This document shows positions 10,001-19,470 of a stretch of 64,000 nucleotides of DNA, one piece after another. The DNA is from Sphingobacteriales bacterium. Its GTDB lineage: Bacteria; Bacteroidota; Bacteroidia; Chitinophagales; UBA2359. The translations under genes were made by a program, and so were the position numbers. Numbering within the stretch: the stretch's first letter is position 1; every line of letters starts with the position of its first letter. The DNA is taken from contig JADKCK010000017.1 in NCBI GenBank assembly GCA_016718845.1, forward strand, positions 1 through 64,000. Direction: 5' to 3'. The notes below the pieces were generated by a model. That model saw only the letters and a list, made by a program, of their open reading frames with translations. It had not been told where the DNA came from and made no database searches.

Positions 10001-12397
10001 GATGCTACCGTTACTCCATAAATAAGCGTAGGGGGCAGTGCCGCCATCAACGGTAATATCAATAGTGGCATCGCACATATTGCAGGTGCTGGTGGGGGTG
10101 GTTGTGGGGGTGATATTGATTATAGGGAAACAATCTACAGTAAAGTTTTGAGCAATAACACAACTGCTGATAGTATTGCGAACAAGTACGCTATAGTTGC
10201 CATTAGGTATAGTAGTAAAGGTGTTGCTGCTTTGATAATTAGAGACAGTTAAGGCATACTCTAAGGTTTCGCCGTTGGGGTCGGTGGCAAAAACGGTAAT
10301 GCTACTTGCTCCTAAATTACAATCGAGGGATATGTTAGAGATAACAGGGGTATTTAAACTACTAACTACAGTACTTGTAGTAGCAGTGTTGCCATTGGCA
10401 TCGGTAACGGTTAGGGTGTAAGTGCCTGCACAAAGGTTTGCTTGGTTTTGGGTGATGCTTCCGTTGCTCCATGTGTAAGCGTAGGGGGCAGTGCCGTTAC
10501 TTACATTAACGTTTATGGTTCCGTCGCAGGTGTTGCAGGTTGTTGTGGGGGTGATAGAAGTTATTTCGATATTGATGTTGATAGGTGGTGGGCAATTTGC
10601 TACTAAATTTACAGTAATAAATTCATCGCAAAGAGCTCCGTCACTATAAATCCAAAAATTAAAAGAACCTTGGCTATTACAAGAAAAAGTCAGTTCAAAA
10701 GTGGCGTAACCCAAATCAAGGTCGTAAGTAGGGCTAAGCGGAGGCAAGTTTACGTTAGTATCAACGTACCCGTAGTAAACAGGGTATCCCCCAGATACTT
10801 GAACGTGTACGATTTGGTCAGTACCAACGTACTCAATGGTGTAAGTCATTTCTATGTTGGGTAAAGCCACAAACTTATCGGAATAGCTTACGTTATAACA
10901 ACCTGCTAAATCGCTAAGGTTATTATCAACAACTAAACCGGTTATATTGTCATTTTGGTAGTTTAGGGCAGCTATTTTCCAGATGCCCGCAGGGGGTGCA
11001 GGAATTGGTAAAGTGTTGTGTATTTGGGCAATGTTACCTAATGTATCGGTAACAAGATATACTTGAGTAAAATTGGCATCGCTGTTAAATGCAGTTATTG
11101 GTGAGAGGTTGATAAGGGCATCGTTGCAATATACAGGCAAGTTATCTTCGCCTATAAAATTGGCTATTAGGTTTATATCACCAGTATAAGCCAAACAATC
11201 GCTAATTAATACAGTTAAAGTACCAGTTGCTGTTTGTCCGCATTGTCTTGAATAGTGTAGGTAATATCAATGCTACCCGTTGTTACACTTCCCGAAGGGT
11301 ATAAATTACATTATTACCATTAACACTTACCGTGCCATTTGCGGGGTCGATGGTAGCACTTGTTAAGATAATAGCGCCACTGTCGGTATCGTTAGCCAAT
11401 ACATTTACGGTAACGGGCGAAGTACCGGGTATAACGGGCATAAAATCGGGCATTGCTATAGGTGTGGGGTCGCAATCGGTTACAAATACAGTGTGTATGC
11501 CAGATACGGCAGGGCAATTGGCGGTAGCGGCAATGGTGTAAGTAACCAAGTAATTACCTGCTGCTAATCCTGCACCACTAAAAGTATTACCGCTTACCCC
11601 TACACCGACCATACGCCACCAAGAGTGCTTGTGCCTAATAGGTTGTTTAGGTTTAAGGTAGTGTTACCTTCCGAAACGTTATTACATAACGTACTCGCGG
11701 GTGGAACTAATGCAACTACGGGTGGGTTTGTACAATTGGGGCAACTAACTACAGTACTTGCAGTAGCGGTGTTGCCATCGGCATCGGTAACGGTTAGCGT
11801 ATAAGTGCCTGCACAAAGGTTTGCTTGGTCTTCGGTGGTATTTCCGTTGCTCCATAAATAAGTGTAGGGAGCAGTGCCGCCACCAATGTTAACGTTTATG
11901 ATTCCGTCGCAGGCGTTGCAGATCGTGGGGGGGGTAGCGAAGGTACTGATGTTGATGTTTATCTTTTCAAAATAATAAGTATACCCATCGCCAATATTAT
12001 CGTTAAGTATTAAATAGGTGTTGTTTAGGGTGATGATAGGATAAAAGGTAGAGCCGCCGCCAAAGATAGTAATGCCAAGGTCGGCACCCGATATTGCCCA
12101 GCCATCGGCAGGCATTACTACCACTTTGGCTTTGCCTTCGGCAATCAATTCGCCGTTGGCATAAGTTTGTATGCTAATGCTGTCTTCGCCAATGTCGGTG
12201 GGGTTTTGGGTAATGTGGTAACTGGCAGCAATGCCCGAACTTACAGGTGTAATGGTTTCGCCGGCAAAACCACCTTGTGCCATTGCCCATGGCCAATTGC
12301 CAATTAATTGGTCAATAACTTGTTGTGCGCTAGTAAATTGCGCAAAAGTGTTGGTACTTAATAAGCAGAAACACCATAAAAAGAGTATTTTTTGCAT
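7076..12397 (-). CDS. giant SprB-repeat surface adhesin with T9SS sorting domain, broken frame
   Basis: This is a secreted cell-surface protein. The signal peptide starts MQKILFLWCFCLLSTNTFAQ at 12397. At least six SprB-like modules follow, each with TC-x-x-CDG-I-N-V, GGTAPYTYLWSNG and LCAGTYTLTVTDANG-type sequence. After them come a WSTGEDTPTIDV module, a dockerin-like DCNGDGTINAADTT segment near 7960, a cohesin-like domain (about 7400-7800) and a type A T9SS C-terminal domain (YPNPANDYVTIF ... GLYYCW ... KLLISK). SprB-type proteins serve in gliding and adhesion in Bacteroidota. The frame is broken about ten times (near 7800, 8100, 8400, 9060, 9400, 9720, 9950, 11200, 11600), so a single intact protein of about 1770 residues is inferred, not read directly. 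Confidence 0.75.
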
Positions 12398-12435
12398 GAT
12401 TTGGGGTATTAAAACGTTAAATAATTTTTGATGAT

Positions 12436-12444
12436 GCAAAGATA
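12436..12444 (-). promoter_or_regulatory. -7 promoter element for the adhesin
   Basis: Minus-strand TATCTTTGC followed by ATCATCAA, the same initially transcribed sequence seen at the polysaccharide-locus promoters. It lies about 40 bases before the adhesin ATG. The remaining 12445-12750 is AT-rich with an AATAATCAATAATCA short repeat at 12716-12743 and no gene. Confidence 0.55.
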
Positions 12445-12750
12445 CAAGGGTTTTAGCAATAAATTAAGTACTTTTTTTTACCTTTGCCGCTGTGTTTTTA
12501 ATGGTTTTTGTTTTTTTTGTTTTGTAAGATGCTGTTTACTAGTGTTTTTAACTAAAAAAAGTGTTTAAAAAAGTAAAAAAAATAGGAACTAAATAATTAA
12601 ATGTAAAGACTTTGCTACAAAAAAAAGTGTCGATAGGGCTATAAATTGTAATTTACGGGCTAATTTCATCTACAAAGATAATTGGGTAAGCCTAAAATTA
12701 ATTGTCTTGCCATTCATAATCAATAATCAATAATCAATAATCAAAAAAAA

Positions 12751-14196
12751 GTGTTCCGTACCCATCGCCTCACCAATCTTTTGCAGTTGCTTACGCCCAA
12801 AGAAGCCCAACGTTTTAGCGAATGGTTAGAGTCGCCGTTTTTTAACAAAAACAAGCGTTTATGTTTGTTGTGGAATGCCCTAAAAGAGCATCACCCGCTT
12901 TATCAAAACGTACCGAAAGACGATTTGATAAAACGGGCGTTTGATGTGGCATTAAGCGACAACTATTTTAGGGATTTGCTAACGGATTTAACTCGGCAAG
13001 TTGAGCAGTTTTTGGTGTATCTGCTCAACGAAGAGCAGTTGCCTAACAAACGTTTTTTGTTGTTAGAAGCCCTTTTGCAGCGCGGCGGCTACGACTTGTT
13101 TGAGAAATACGGTGCGAAGGTAGTTGCCGAAAAAAGTACCGAATTGAATGAGCATCAATCGAGCGAGCAGTTGTACGAGCAGTATCAAATAGAATGGCTA
13201 TGGTATCAACACACCACACTAACCAACAATAGGGCAGTAAATAGCAATTTGCCTGCCGCCATCGAGCATTTCGATTGGTATTACATCACCGAAAAGCTGC
13301 GTATGGAGGTGTTGCAGCTTAACCGCCAAAATGTGGTGGCAGGCAACTACAAACCCAACGATTTATTTAACGAGTTGATGCAAAAACTAACCCATTTGCC
13401 ACCCGAACAAATGCCTATTTTGGCAAGGGCGTATTATTTTATGGCAAACCTATTTAGGCAACCCGAGCCAAGTAATTGGTACGAAGAGTTAAAACAACTG
13501 TTGAGCGGATTAAAAAACGAACCGAATATTTCGCCAAACGAGCGGCAGCAATTGTACATTTTGTTGAGCAATTATTGTAGGTTACAATTTACGCGTACAG
13601 GCAATTTGGCACATGCACACGAAGCTTTGTGGTTATCAAAAAATATGTTGGCAGAAGGTATTTTGTATTCGGGGCAATATATGTCGGCACATCAGTTCCG
13701 AAATATGGTGTTGTTGGGCATCTTAACCAAACAATTTGATTGGGTACGCGAGTTTATGCAGCGCTATAAATTAGCGGTTGCCCCCGAGTATCGCAACAAT
13801 GTTCATCGGTTTAATTTGGCATCGCTACATTTTGCGGTAGGTAATTATCGCAAGGCACAAGAGGCTTTGCGTGATATTCAGTTTTCGGGCAGCGAGTTTA
13901 TTGATGTGTATTATCACTTAAGTTACAAAACATTGCTCATAAAAACTTACTACGAAACCCAAGAACACGAAGCACTATTGTCTTCACTTGAGGCATTGCG
14001 CATTTATCTTACGCGCAATCAGGCTATTAGTGGGCGCAATCGCGAGGCGTACAAAAATTTTATTAAGTTAACTGCCAAACTAATGAATTTGCCACAAAAA
14101 CAAACTACTCGCCGTCAAAATCTATCCGATTTAATTGCCCGTACTACTGTTTTAGTAGAACACGAATGGCTTTTGGAGAAGATAAAGGCGGTTTAG
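12751..14196 (+). CDS. conserved helical hypothetical protein
   Basis: This 481-residue protein has no signal peptide or membrane segment and is rich in Leu, Gln, Asn and Tyr. The N-terminus (LLTPKEAQRFSEWLESPFFNKNKRL) resembles a family of unnamed Bacteroidota proteins with an S-P-[YF]-F-N-K motif. The rest looks like helical hairpins of the TPR kind (for example near residues 330-420), suggesting a scaffold or regulatory role. The start is GTG at 12751 with no clear ribosome binding site; the 5' region is only AATAATCA repeats. The function is unknown. Confidence 0.75.
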   Translation: MFRTHRLTNLLQLLTPKEAQRFSEWLESPFFNKNKRLCLLWNALKEHHPLYQNVPKDDLIKRAFDVALSDNYFRDLLTDLTRQVEQFLVYLLNEEQLPNKRFLLLEALLQRGGYDLFEKYGAKVVAEKSTELNEHQSSEQLYEQYQIEWLWYQHTTLTNNRAVNSNLPAAIEHFDWYYITEKLRMEVLQLNRQNVVAGNYKPNDLFNELMQKLTHLPPEQMPILARAYYFMANLFRQPEPSNWYEELKQLLSGLKNEPNISPNERQQLYILLSNYCRLQFTRTGNLAHAHEALWLSKNMLAEGILYSGQYMSAHQFRNMVLLGILTKQFDWVREFMQRYKLAVAPEYRNNVHRFNLASLHFAVGNYRKAQEALRDIQFSGSEFIDVYYHLSYKTLLIKTYYETQEHEALLSSLEALRIYLTRNQAISGRNREAYKNFIKLTAKLMNLPQKQTTRRQNLSDLIARTTVLVEHEWLLEKIKAV

Positions 14197-14250
14197 ATTG
14201 TTAATTATTAATTATTAATTATTGATTATATTTTGTGGAAGTGCAAAAAA

Positions 14251-14292
14251 AGTGGCGAAACAGTGATTGGTACATCACCATTTCGCCACTTC
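14251..14292. terminator. bidirectional hairpin between convergent genes
   Basis: The inverted repeat AAGTGGCGAAA...TTTCGCCACTT separates the helical protein gene from the thioredoxin-like gene. A-rich and T-poor flanks make it a modest terminator candidate for both. Confidence 0.45.
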
Positions 14293-14307
14293 ACCACATT
14301 GGGGGTA

Positions 14308-14847
14308 TTACATCAGTTTTTTGATTTTGGCTTCTAAAGCCGCTCTTGGGTTTTGGTCTACGCCTTCTACTCTATCTACTACTTTTCCGTTGCGCATAAA
14401 CAATATGGTAGGAAGCATTTTTACTTTGTATTGGTCGGCAAGGTCTTTGCTGCGGTCGGCGTCAACTTTTACCACCATTATTTGTCCTTTGTATTTTTTG
14501 CTTAGGTCTTCGACAATAGGCGAAATCATTTTGCAGGGACCGCACCATGTTGCCCAAAAGTCAATCATCACCAATTTTTTTGAATCAACGGCTATTTGTT
14601 TAAAGTTGCCGCTGTTGGCATTCAAAACGCCGATAGATTCGGCGGGCATTGGAGTGCTGCTAGTGGCTGCACCCGGTTTGGCTTTTACTACACCTTGCCC
14701 TGCGGGCGATGTTTTGGGTTTGCTACTTGTGTTGTTAGATTTAGGTTTTGACGAAGTATGCTTTTTTGACGAGCCACAACCGCCAAGGGTGGCGAGGGTA
14801 AAAAAGGCAATAAAGCCATACAAAAATAAATGCCGAAAATGCTGCAT
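14308..14847 (-). CDS. thioredoxin-fold lipoprotein
   Basis: This 179-residue envelope protein has a signal sequence and lipobox LGGC with Cys24 as the lipidation site. A Ser/Lys/Pro-rich linker (25-70) leads to a thioredoxin domain with FWATWCGPC (Cys102/Cys105) and the cis-Pro motif MLPTILF. I infer membrane-anchored thiol-disulfide exchange in the periplasm. The sequence is closer to thioredoxin proper than to the TlpA/ResA type, since the characteristic insert is absent. It is a single gene, convergent with the upstream neighbour. Confidence 0.85.
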   Translation of the reverse strand: MQHFRHLFLYGFIAFFTLATLGGCGSSKKHTSSKPKSNNTSSKPKTSPAGQGVVKAKPGAATSSTPMPAESIGVLNANSGNFKQIAVDSKKLVMIDFWATWCGPCKMISPIVEDLSKKYKGQIMVVKVDADRSKDLADQYKVKMLPTILFMRNGKVVDRVEGVDQNPRAALEAKIKKLM

Positions 14848-14924
14848 TGTTATTGGATATTTTGTGTAAAAGATAATTGTGTTTGGTTAGACTGCCACTG
14901 CAACAAAAGGTTTAAACTTGTTGT

Positions 14925-15650
14925 TTACAAATAGTTATTGTCGACCAAGAATTTCACTATGTCTTGCAAATAAGTGGCTTGGTTAAGTGGCAGGGTAGTA
15001 CGTCCGCTGTCTTTTACGGTCATTATGCCAATGGCATTTGTTTTGTCAAAAAAACGAGCATAAGCCACTGCGTTGCCATTAGTAAAACTAAAACTAAACA
15101 CATGTAGGTTCGAATCGTTTAGTTTTTGTATTTCGGTGGTATATTTGCCAATAAATGCCCCATCTTGGTAAATTTCGTTGTTTTGTAGCGATATGGTTTG
15201 GTTGCGGTTGCGCATCACCATACCATCTACTGTTTGTGCGATAGGTGCGGCGGGGCGTTCAAACACCACATTTGGGTTTGGGGCGGCATGTTGTTGTACA
15301 AAAGTGGCTAAGGCTTGATTGTTAATGGTGCCATTGGTTAGCAAAACGCCTGCGTTGTAGATATCTTTGGCAAAACTTTTACGGGTACTAGCCGACGATT
15401 CGGGTGTCCAGTGGGCGCGGCTACCGTTGGCAAAAAGTATGTCGTAGCTTTTGCGGGTGTCGTCGAGTTGCAAAAAAGCGAACTCGGTACCATTAGGTGT
15501 GCAAACGCTTACTTTGGTTAGTTGCCCGTCCCAGCGTAAATAATTTTGTTGGTCGATGGTAACAAAATCGTTTTGCATACCTATATTTTGGGCAAAAAGG
15601 CTAAGGCTAGATGCTCCACAGAGCAATAAAAGGTAAAGAATTTTTTTCAT
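14925..15650 (-). CDS. exported hypothetical protein
   Basis: 241 residues starting MKKILYLLLLCGASSLSLFAQ, a signal peptide probably cleaved after FAQ. The mature part has WDGQLTKVSVCTPNGTEFAF and IYQDGAFIGKYTTEIQKL segments that suggest beta-structure. No known domain is recognised. The ATG at 15650 is preferred over the upstream frame opening because it begins the signal peptide and follows a TACATTTGC promoter match at 15677-15685. Confidence 0.65.
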   Translation of the reverse strand: MKKILYLLLLCGASSLSLFAQNIGMQNDFVTIDQQNYLRWDGQLTKVSVCTPNGTEFAFLQLDDTRKSYDILFANGSRAHWTPESSASTRKSFAKDIYNAGVLLTNGTINNQALATFVQQHAAPNPNVVFERPAAPIAQTVDGMVMRNRNQTISLQNNEIYQDGAFIGKYTTEIQKLNDSNLHVFSFSFTNGNAVAYARFFDKTNAIGIMTVKDSGRTTLPLNQATYLQDIVKFLVDNNYL

Positions 15651-15676
15651 GGCGGATAAAAATGTTATAAATTTGG

Positions 15677-15685
15677 GCAAATGTA
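15677..15685 (-). promoter_or_regulatory. -7 promoter element, minus strand
   Basis: TACATTTGC on the minus strand, upstream of the exported protein at 15650. It is divergent from the plus-strand promoter at 15739. Confidence 0.45.
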
Positions 15686-15738
15686 CGCTTTTATGGACAA
15701 ATGATAGCAATATTTCTGTTTTTGCGCAAAAAAAATCT

Positions 15739-15747
15739 TACTTTTGC
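15739..15747 (+). promoter_or_regulatory. -7 promoter element, plus strand
   Basis: TACTTTTGC, matching TAnnTTTG, about 40 bases before the PH-like membrane protein gene. Confidence 0.5.
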
Positions 15748-15787
15748 GGCTAAATATAAGCAGTTAAGCAACTAAACATCAACTCGA

Positions 15788-16267
15788 ATGATATTTCAAG
15801 CCTCCAAAGATACATTAGTACGTATTATCACCATAGGAACCTCTATTCTTTTACTTTCGGCAATAGTTATATTATATGCCAGCGCAGGTTTTGATTTGTG
15901 GTATGCATTATTGTTGCTACTATGTGCTATATTTTTTGTTGCCTACCTATATCGCCCACTATATTATAACGTAGAACAAGCCACATTAAGTATCAAACGC
16001 CCTATAAATTCGGTAAATATTGCATTGTACGACATAAAAAAAGCAAGCCTTATCACCCAAGACGATTTGGGCATGGCAATACGCCTATTTGCATCGGGTG
16101 GCATGTGGGGCTATTATGGTTTTTTTTATAGCTTTAAGATGGGCAAAATGTGGTGGTATGTTACACAACGTAAAAATTATGTGCTGATACAAACCACCGA
16201 TGATACCCAATATTTGTTAAGCCCCGACCAACCCGAACAGTTAATAAATGCCCTAAATAAATTTTAA
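15788..16267 (+). CDS. small membrane protein with PH-like domain
   Basis: 159 residues with two adjacent transmembrane helices (about 11-33 and 36-55), then a soluble domain with RLFASGGMWGYYGFF, YVTQRKNYVLIQT and LLSPDQPEQLINAL. This pattern is typical of the bacterial PH-like family (bPH_5 type), in which a beta-barrel sits beside the membrane. The role is unknown. It is monocistronic, between two promoter matches. Confidence 0.65.
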   Translation: MIFQASKDTLVRIITIGTSILLLSAIVILYASAGFDLWYALLLLLCAIFFVAYLYRPLYYNVEQATLSIKRPINSVNIALYDIKKASLITQDDLGMAIRLFASGGMWGYYGFFYSFKMGKMWWYVTQRKNYVLIQTTDDTQYLLSPDQPEQLINALNKF

Positions 16268-16279
16268 GAAATAAAGATG

Positions 16280-16311
16280 TTTGGTAAATAGCCAAATAGT
16301 ACGTAACTTTG
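16280..16311 (+). promoter_or_regulatory. full promoter of the vapBC-like pair
   Basis: TTTG at 16280-16283 and TAACTTTG at 16304-16311, 20 bases apart, close to the Bacteroidota -33/-7 layout (TTTG-N19-TAnnTTTG). It is followed by the antitoxin ATG at 16354. Confidence 0.6.
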
Positions 16312-16353
16312 CCCTAAAATTTGAAGTACACATCAACTCAATCATTACACAAC

Positions 16354-16596
16354 ATGACTATTAACTATATCTATGATGAACAAGGCACACTCGAGTACGC
16401 TGTTGTGCCAGTTGCAGTTTGGGAAGCCATAAAACAATATGTGCCTGCCAACGAATTAGTTTCGGATATTTTTGCTAAAAACGAAGCCCAAAAACCTTTT
16501 GACCCTACCGAATTCAGAGGCATACTTTCGCATTTAAACCTCGATATTGAGCAAGAACTATTAGACATGCGCAAAGGATGGCTCAAAAATGGCTAA
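16354..16596 (+). CDS. putative antitoxin of a VapBC-type pair
   Basis: About 80 residues (ATG at 16354; an upstream TTG at 16321 is less likely because it sits almost at the promoter). The protein is acidic, with a YIYDEQGTLEYAVVPVAVWEAI N-terminal half resembling the Phd/YefM-like fold and a C-terminal acidic helix suited to binding a toxin. Its last 19 bases overlap the start of the PIN gene, the usual translational coupling of a type II toxin-antitoxin pair. The call rests mainly on this context. Confidence 0.65.
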   Translation: MTINYIYDEQGTLEYAVVPVAVWEAIKQYVPANELVSDIFAKNEAQKPFDPTEFRGILSHLNLDIEQELLDMRKGWLKNG

Positions 16597-16964
16597 TAGA
16601 CACAAACATTGTTATTTATTATGCAAATGACAAGATACCTAGTCGCTCTGTTAAAAAGGTAGAAGAAATTATCCAACAATCATTCATTATCTCTACTATC
16701 ACCCAAATAGAAGTTTTGGGGTGGTATAAAATTACTGTTGCCGAAAAACGCCGATTGACGCACTTCTTAAACCAAGCTACTGTTTTGTATGTAGATAAAA
16801 AAATAGAACAAGCCGCTGTTGCCTTGAAACAAATGCAAAAAATGGACACCCCCGATGCCATTATTGCCGCTACTTGTTTGGTTTATGGCTATACATTGGT
16901 AACCCGAAACTCAAAAGATTTTACTAGTATCGACTATCTGAAAATCTACAATCCATTTAATTAA
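16578..16964 (+). CDS. vapC: PIN-domain toxin (VapC family)
   Basis: This 128-residue ribonuclease-type toxin carries the acidic residues of the PIN fold: Asp8 in LIDTN, Glu45 in TQIEVLG, Asp93 in DTPDAIIAAT and Asp114 in RNSKDF. VapC enzymes cleave tRNA or rRNA under stress and are held in check by the cognate antitoxin, encoded just upstream with overlap. The cellular target here is unknown. Confidence 0.85.
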   Translation: MAQKWLIDTNIVIYYANDKIPSRSVKKVEEIIQQSFIISTITQIEVLGWYKITVAEKRRLTHFLNQATVLYVDKKIEQAAVALKQMQKMDTPDAIIAATCLVYGYTLVTRNSKDFTSIDYLKIYNPFN

Positions 16965-17018
16965 ATTATAAACAACTAAACTTTCGGTTAATAAACTAAA
17001 AATTCAATCAATTATATA

Positions 17019-18281
17019 ATGCCATACGTATTTACTTCCGAATCTGTATCGGAGGGACACCCAGATAAAGTTGCCGACCAAATTTCGGACGCTATCTTAG
17101 ACGAATTTTTGCGACAAGACCCCAACTCGAAGGTGGCTTGCGAAACCCTTGTCACCACAGGTTTAGTGGTTGTTGCTGGCGAGGTAAAATCAAACGCTTA
17201 CGTTGATTTACAAACCACTGTTCGTCGTGTTATCAACCAAATTGGTTATAACAAATCGGAGTACCAATTTGATGCTGTTTCGTGCGGGATTATATCGGCA
17301 CTACACGAGCAATCTGCCGACATCAACCGTGGTGTAGAGCGCGGCAGCGAAGACGAGCAAGGCGCTGGCGACCAAGGTATGATGTTTGGTTATGCCACCA
17401 ACGAAACCGACAACTACATGCCATTGGCTTTAGAGTTGTCGCATTTGTTGCTCAAAGAGTTGGCAGTTATTCGCCGCGAGGGTAAAGTAATGAAGTACCT
17501 TCGCCCCGATGCTAAGTCGCAAGTAACTATTGAGTACAACGACAATCATCAGCCAATACGCATCGAAACAATTGTTATCTCGACACAACACGACGATTTT
17601 GTGAAACCCAACAAAGCCAAAAAAGTTTCGCAAGATGCCGCCGACCAACAAATGCAACAAACCATCCACGACGATGTTTTGGCATGTTTGATACCACGTA
17701 TCAAAGCACAATTGCCCGAGCGTATCCAAAATTTATTTACCGATAACGTAAGATATTTCGTTAATCCGACAGGTAAATTTGTAATTGGCGGACCACACGG
17801 CGATACGGGTTTAACAGGTCGTAAAATTATTGTAGATACTTACGGCGGTAAAGGCGCACATGGTGGTGGTGCTTTTTCGGGTAAGGACTCATCAAAGGTT
17901 GACCGCTCGGCAGCTTATGCCATGCGACACATTGCCAAAAACTTAGTGGCTGCGGGCATCGCCGACCAAGTACTAGTACAGGTTGCTTATGCCATTGGTG
18001 TAGCCGAACCTATGGGCGTGTATGTAAATACCTACGGCAGCGCCAAAGTTAATTTGACAGATGCCCAAATTGCCCAAAAAATCCAAACTATTTTCGACCT
18101 TCGCCCAAATGCCATTGTGCGCCGATTAGGTTTGCGAAACCCTATTTTTTCGGCAACAGCCGCTTATGGACATATGGGGCGCGAGCCGCAAACCATAACC
18201 GAAAATGGCAAAACCTACGAGCTATTTACTTGGGAAAAACTAGACTATGTAGATACTATTAAAAAAGCTTTTGGTTTATAA
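17019..18281 (+). CDS. metK: S-adenosylmethionine synthetase
   Basis: 420 residues, full length. MetK makes S-adenosylmethionine from methionine and ATP in the cytosol. N-terminal SESVSEGHPDKVADQISDA, the ATP-binding GAGDQGMMFGYA motif and the P-loop-like GGAFSGKDSSKVDRSAAYA motif are all present. A family insertion (QHDDFVKPNKAKKVSQDAADQQM) lies between the second and third repeats. I see no SAM riboswitch in the short 54-base upstream gap. A strong hairpin terminator follows. Confidence 0.97.
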   Translation: MPYVFTSESVSEGHPDKVADQISDAILDEFLRQDPNSKVACETLVTTGLVVVAGEVKSNAYVDLQTTVRRVINQIGYNKSEYQFDAVSCGIISALHEQSADINRGVERGSEDEQGAGDQGMMFGYATNETDNYMPLALELSHLLLKELAVIRREGKVMKYLRPDAKSQVTIEYNDNHQPIRIETIVISTQHDDFVKPNKAKKVSQDAADQQMQQTIHDDVLACLIPRIKAQLPERIQNLFTDNVRYFVNPTGKFVIGGPHGDTGLTGRKIIVDTYGGKGAHGGGAFSGKDSSKVDRSAAYAMRHIAKNLVAAGIADQVLVQVAYAIGVAEPMGVYVNTYGSAKVNLTDAQIAQKIQTIFDLRPNAIVRRLGLRNPIFSATAAYGHMGREPQTITENGKTYELFTWEKLDYVDTIKKAFGL

Positions 18282-18317
18282 TCTAAGTAAATTTTTTAAA
18301 CAAGCACATAGTAGTTA

Positions 18318-18361
18318 ACAAAAAAAACGTTCTCTGTATAACACAGAGAACGTTTTTTTTG
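18318..18361. terminator. bidirectional terminator
   Basis: Perfect stem GTTCTCTGT...ACAGAGAAC flanked by eight As and eight Ts. It serves metK on the plus strand and the DUF4349 gene on the minus strand. Confidence 0.85.
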
Positions 18362-18388
18362 TGCCTATTTCTTTAACACCTATCAAGT

Positions 18389-19324
18389 TTATTTTCTATC
18401 CCTCCATTTAACATAAAAGCGACGAGCTAAGAAATACAAACCAAGCAGTATTAACAGGGTGGGCCATATAGAAATAAGACCCACAATTAAGCCCAAAATG
18501 CTGTGCCAACCGCCCACAAATGCCTCGAGTAAATCCGAGAAAAAGTTGCGCGACACCACATTAGGCTCCGATTGTATGGTAGATTGTTGGTAAAACTCCA
18601 AATTTAGGGTGCTATAAGCCACTTGGTTTTGTAAAAAGCGCAAACGACCTTCTTTGGCTTCAATTTCTTCTTGCAAAACGCGTATTTTTTCTTCGGCATC
18701 TAAAATGTCGGTTACTTTTTGTGCTTTTTTGCGCAACACCTCTACGTAGCGTTCCATTACATCGCGTTTGGTTTTTAGGCGGGTTTGTATGTCGGTGTAT
18801 TCTTCGGTTACATCCGATGTGCGCACATTTTTATAATTCACAAAAACGGCTTCTTTGTCAATTTCTGCCAGCAGTTTCTCCAAATTTTGGTTAGGCACAC
18901 GCAACACCATATTATATTGCTTAACACCGCTCGATGTATTAAAATTTGACGACGAGACATAACCCTGATTGTTTCGGGTAGCTACTTCTACATTGGCGGC
19001 TGTTTTATCTACGTTATCTGCCTGAAACCGATACTCTACCGTTTTTATGAGTTGTGGTACGGGCTTGGCATCGCCAATGTAAGTATTGGGTTTGCCATCA
19101 GGCGAAGGCAAGGGCGCTGGTCTGGCATTCGAAGAAACCTCTTCATCGGCAGGCATAGAACCATCAGCTTGTGGTGCAGCAGCGTCTTCGGTGGCATAGC
19201 TTTGCTTAGTGGCAGATTCGGCTACACCTACGGACATATTTCTTTCGGCTTCGGAGTTGCTGCCGCTGCTACAACTAACAATAAGTAGTAACATAGTGCT
19301 GAATAAAAAGAGTGCTTTTTGCAT
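18389..19324 (-). CDS. DUF4349-type lipoprotein
   Basis: 311 residues. The lipobox IVSC (Cys18) is followed by a low-complexity Ala/Ser/Pro stretch to about residue 85. A DUF4349-like domain (KTVEYRFQADNVD ... VPNQNLEKLLAEI ... DVTEEYTDIQTRLKTK) then leads into a coiled coil (about 195-245), and a C-terminal transmembrane helix (near 285-305) ends in a basic tail. It is probably lipid-anchored in the envelope with an additional membrane segment. The precise role is unknown. A TATCTTTGC promoter match lies upstream at 19374-19382. Confidence 0.8.
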   Translation of the reverse strand: MQKALFLFSTMLLLIVSCSSGSNSEAERNMSVGVAESATKQSYATEDAAAPQADGSMPADEEVSSNARPAPLPSPDGKPNTYIGDAKPVPQLIKTVEYRFQADNVDKTAANVEVATRNNQGYVSSSNFNTSSGVKQYNMVLRVPNQNLEKLLAEIDKEAVFVNYKNVRTSDVTEEYTDIQTRLKTKRDVMERYVEVLRKKAQKVTDILDAEEKIRVLQEEIEAKEGRLRFLQNQVAYSTLNLEFYQQSTIQSEPNVVSRNFFSDLLEAFVGGWHSILGLIVGLISIWPTLLILLGLYFLARRFYVKWRDRK

Positions 19325-19373
19325 AGTTGAGTGATTGGAAGGTGAAGAATCTAAACCAAATAATAAAATTAGC

Positions 19374-19382
19374 GCAAAGATA
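19374..19382 (-). promoter_or_regulatory. -7 promoter element for the DUF4349 gene
   Basis: TATCTTTGC on the minus strand, 50 bases upstream of the ATG. Confidence 0.55.
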
Positions 19383-19470
19383 CCTTATTTTACCCATATT
19401 TAGGTGTTAATGATTATCAAAAGCGTGTTAATAGCATGTTAATTCGACATTTGGGTACCGATGCACTGCA

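Noticed and set aside
14267..14869. 200-residue plus-strand membrane-like protein
   Set aside because: It is the antisense of the thioredoxin-fold lipoprotein gene.
16965..17018. SAM riboswitch upstream of metK
   Set aside because: The gap is only 54 bases and holds no stem of the known SAM riboswitch classes.
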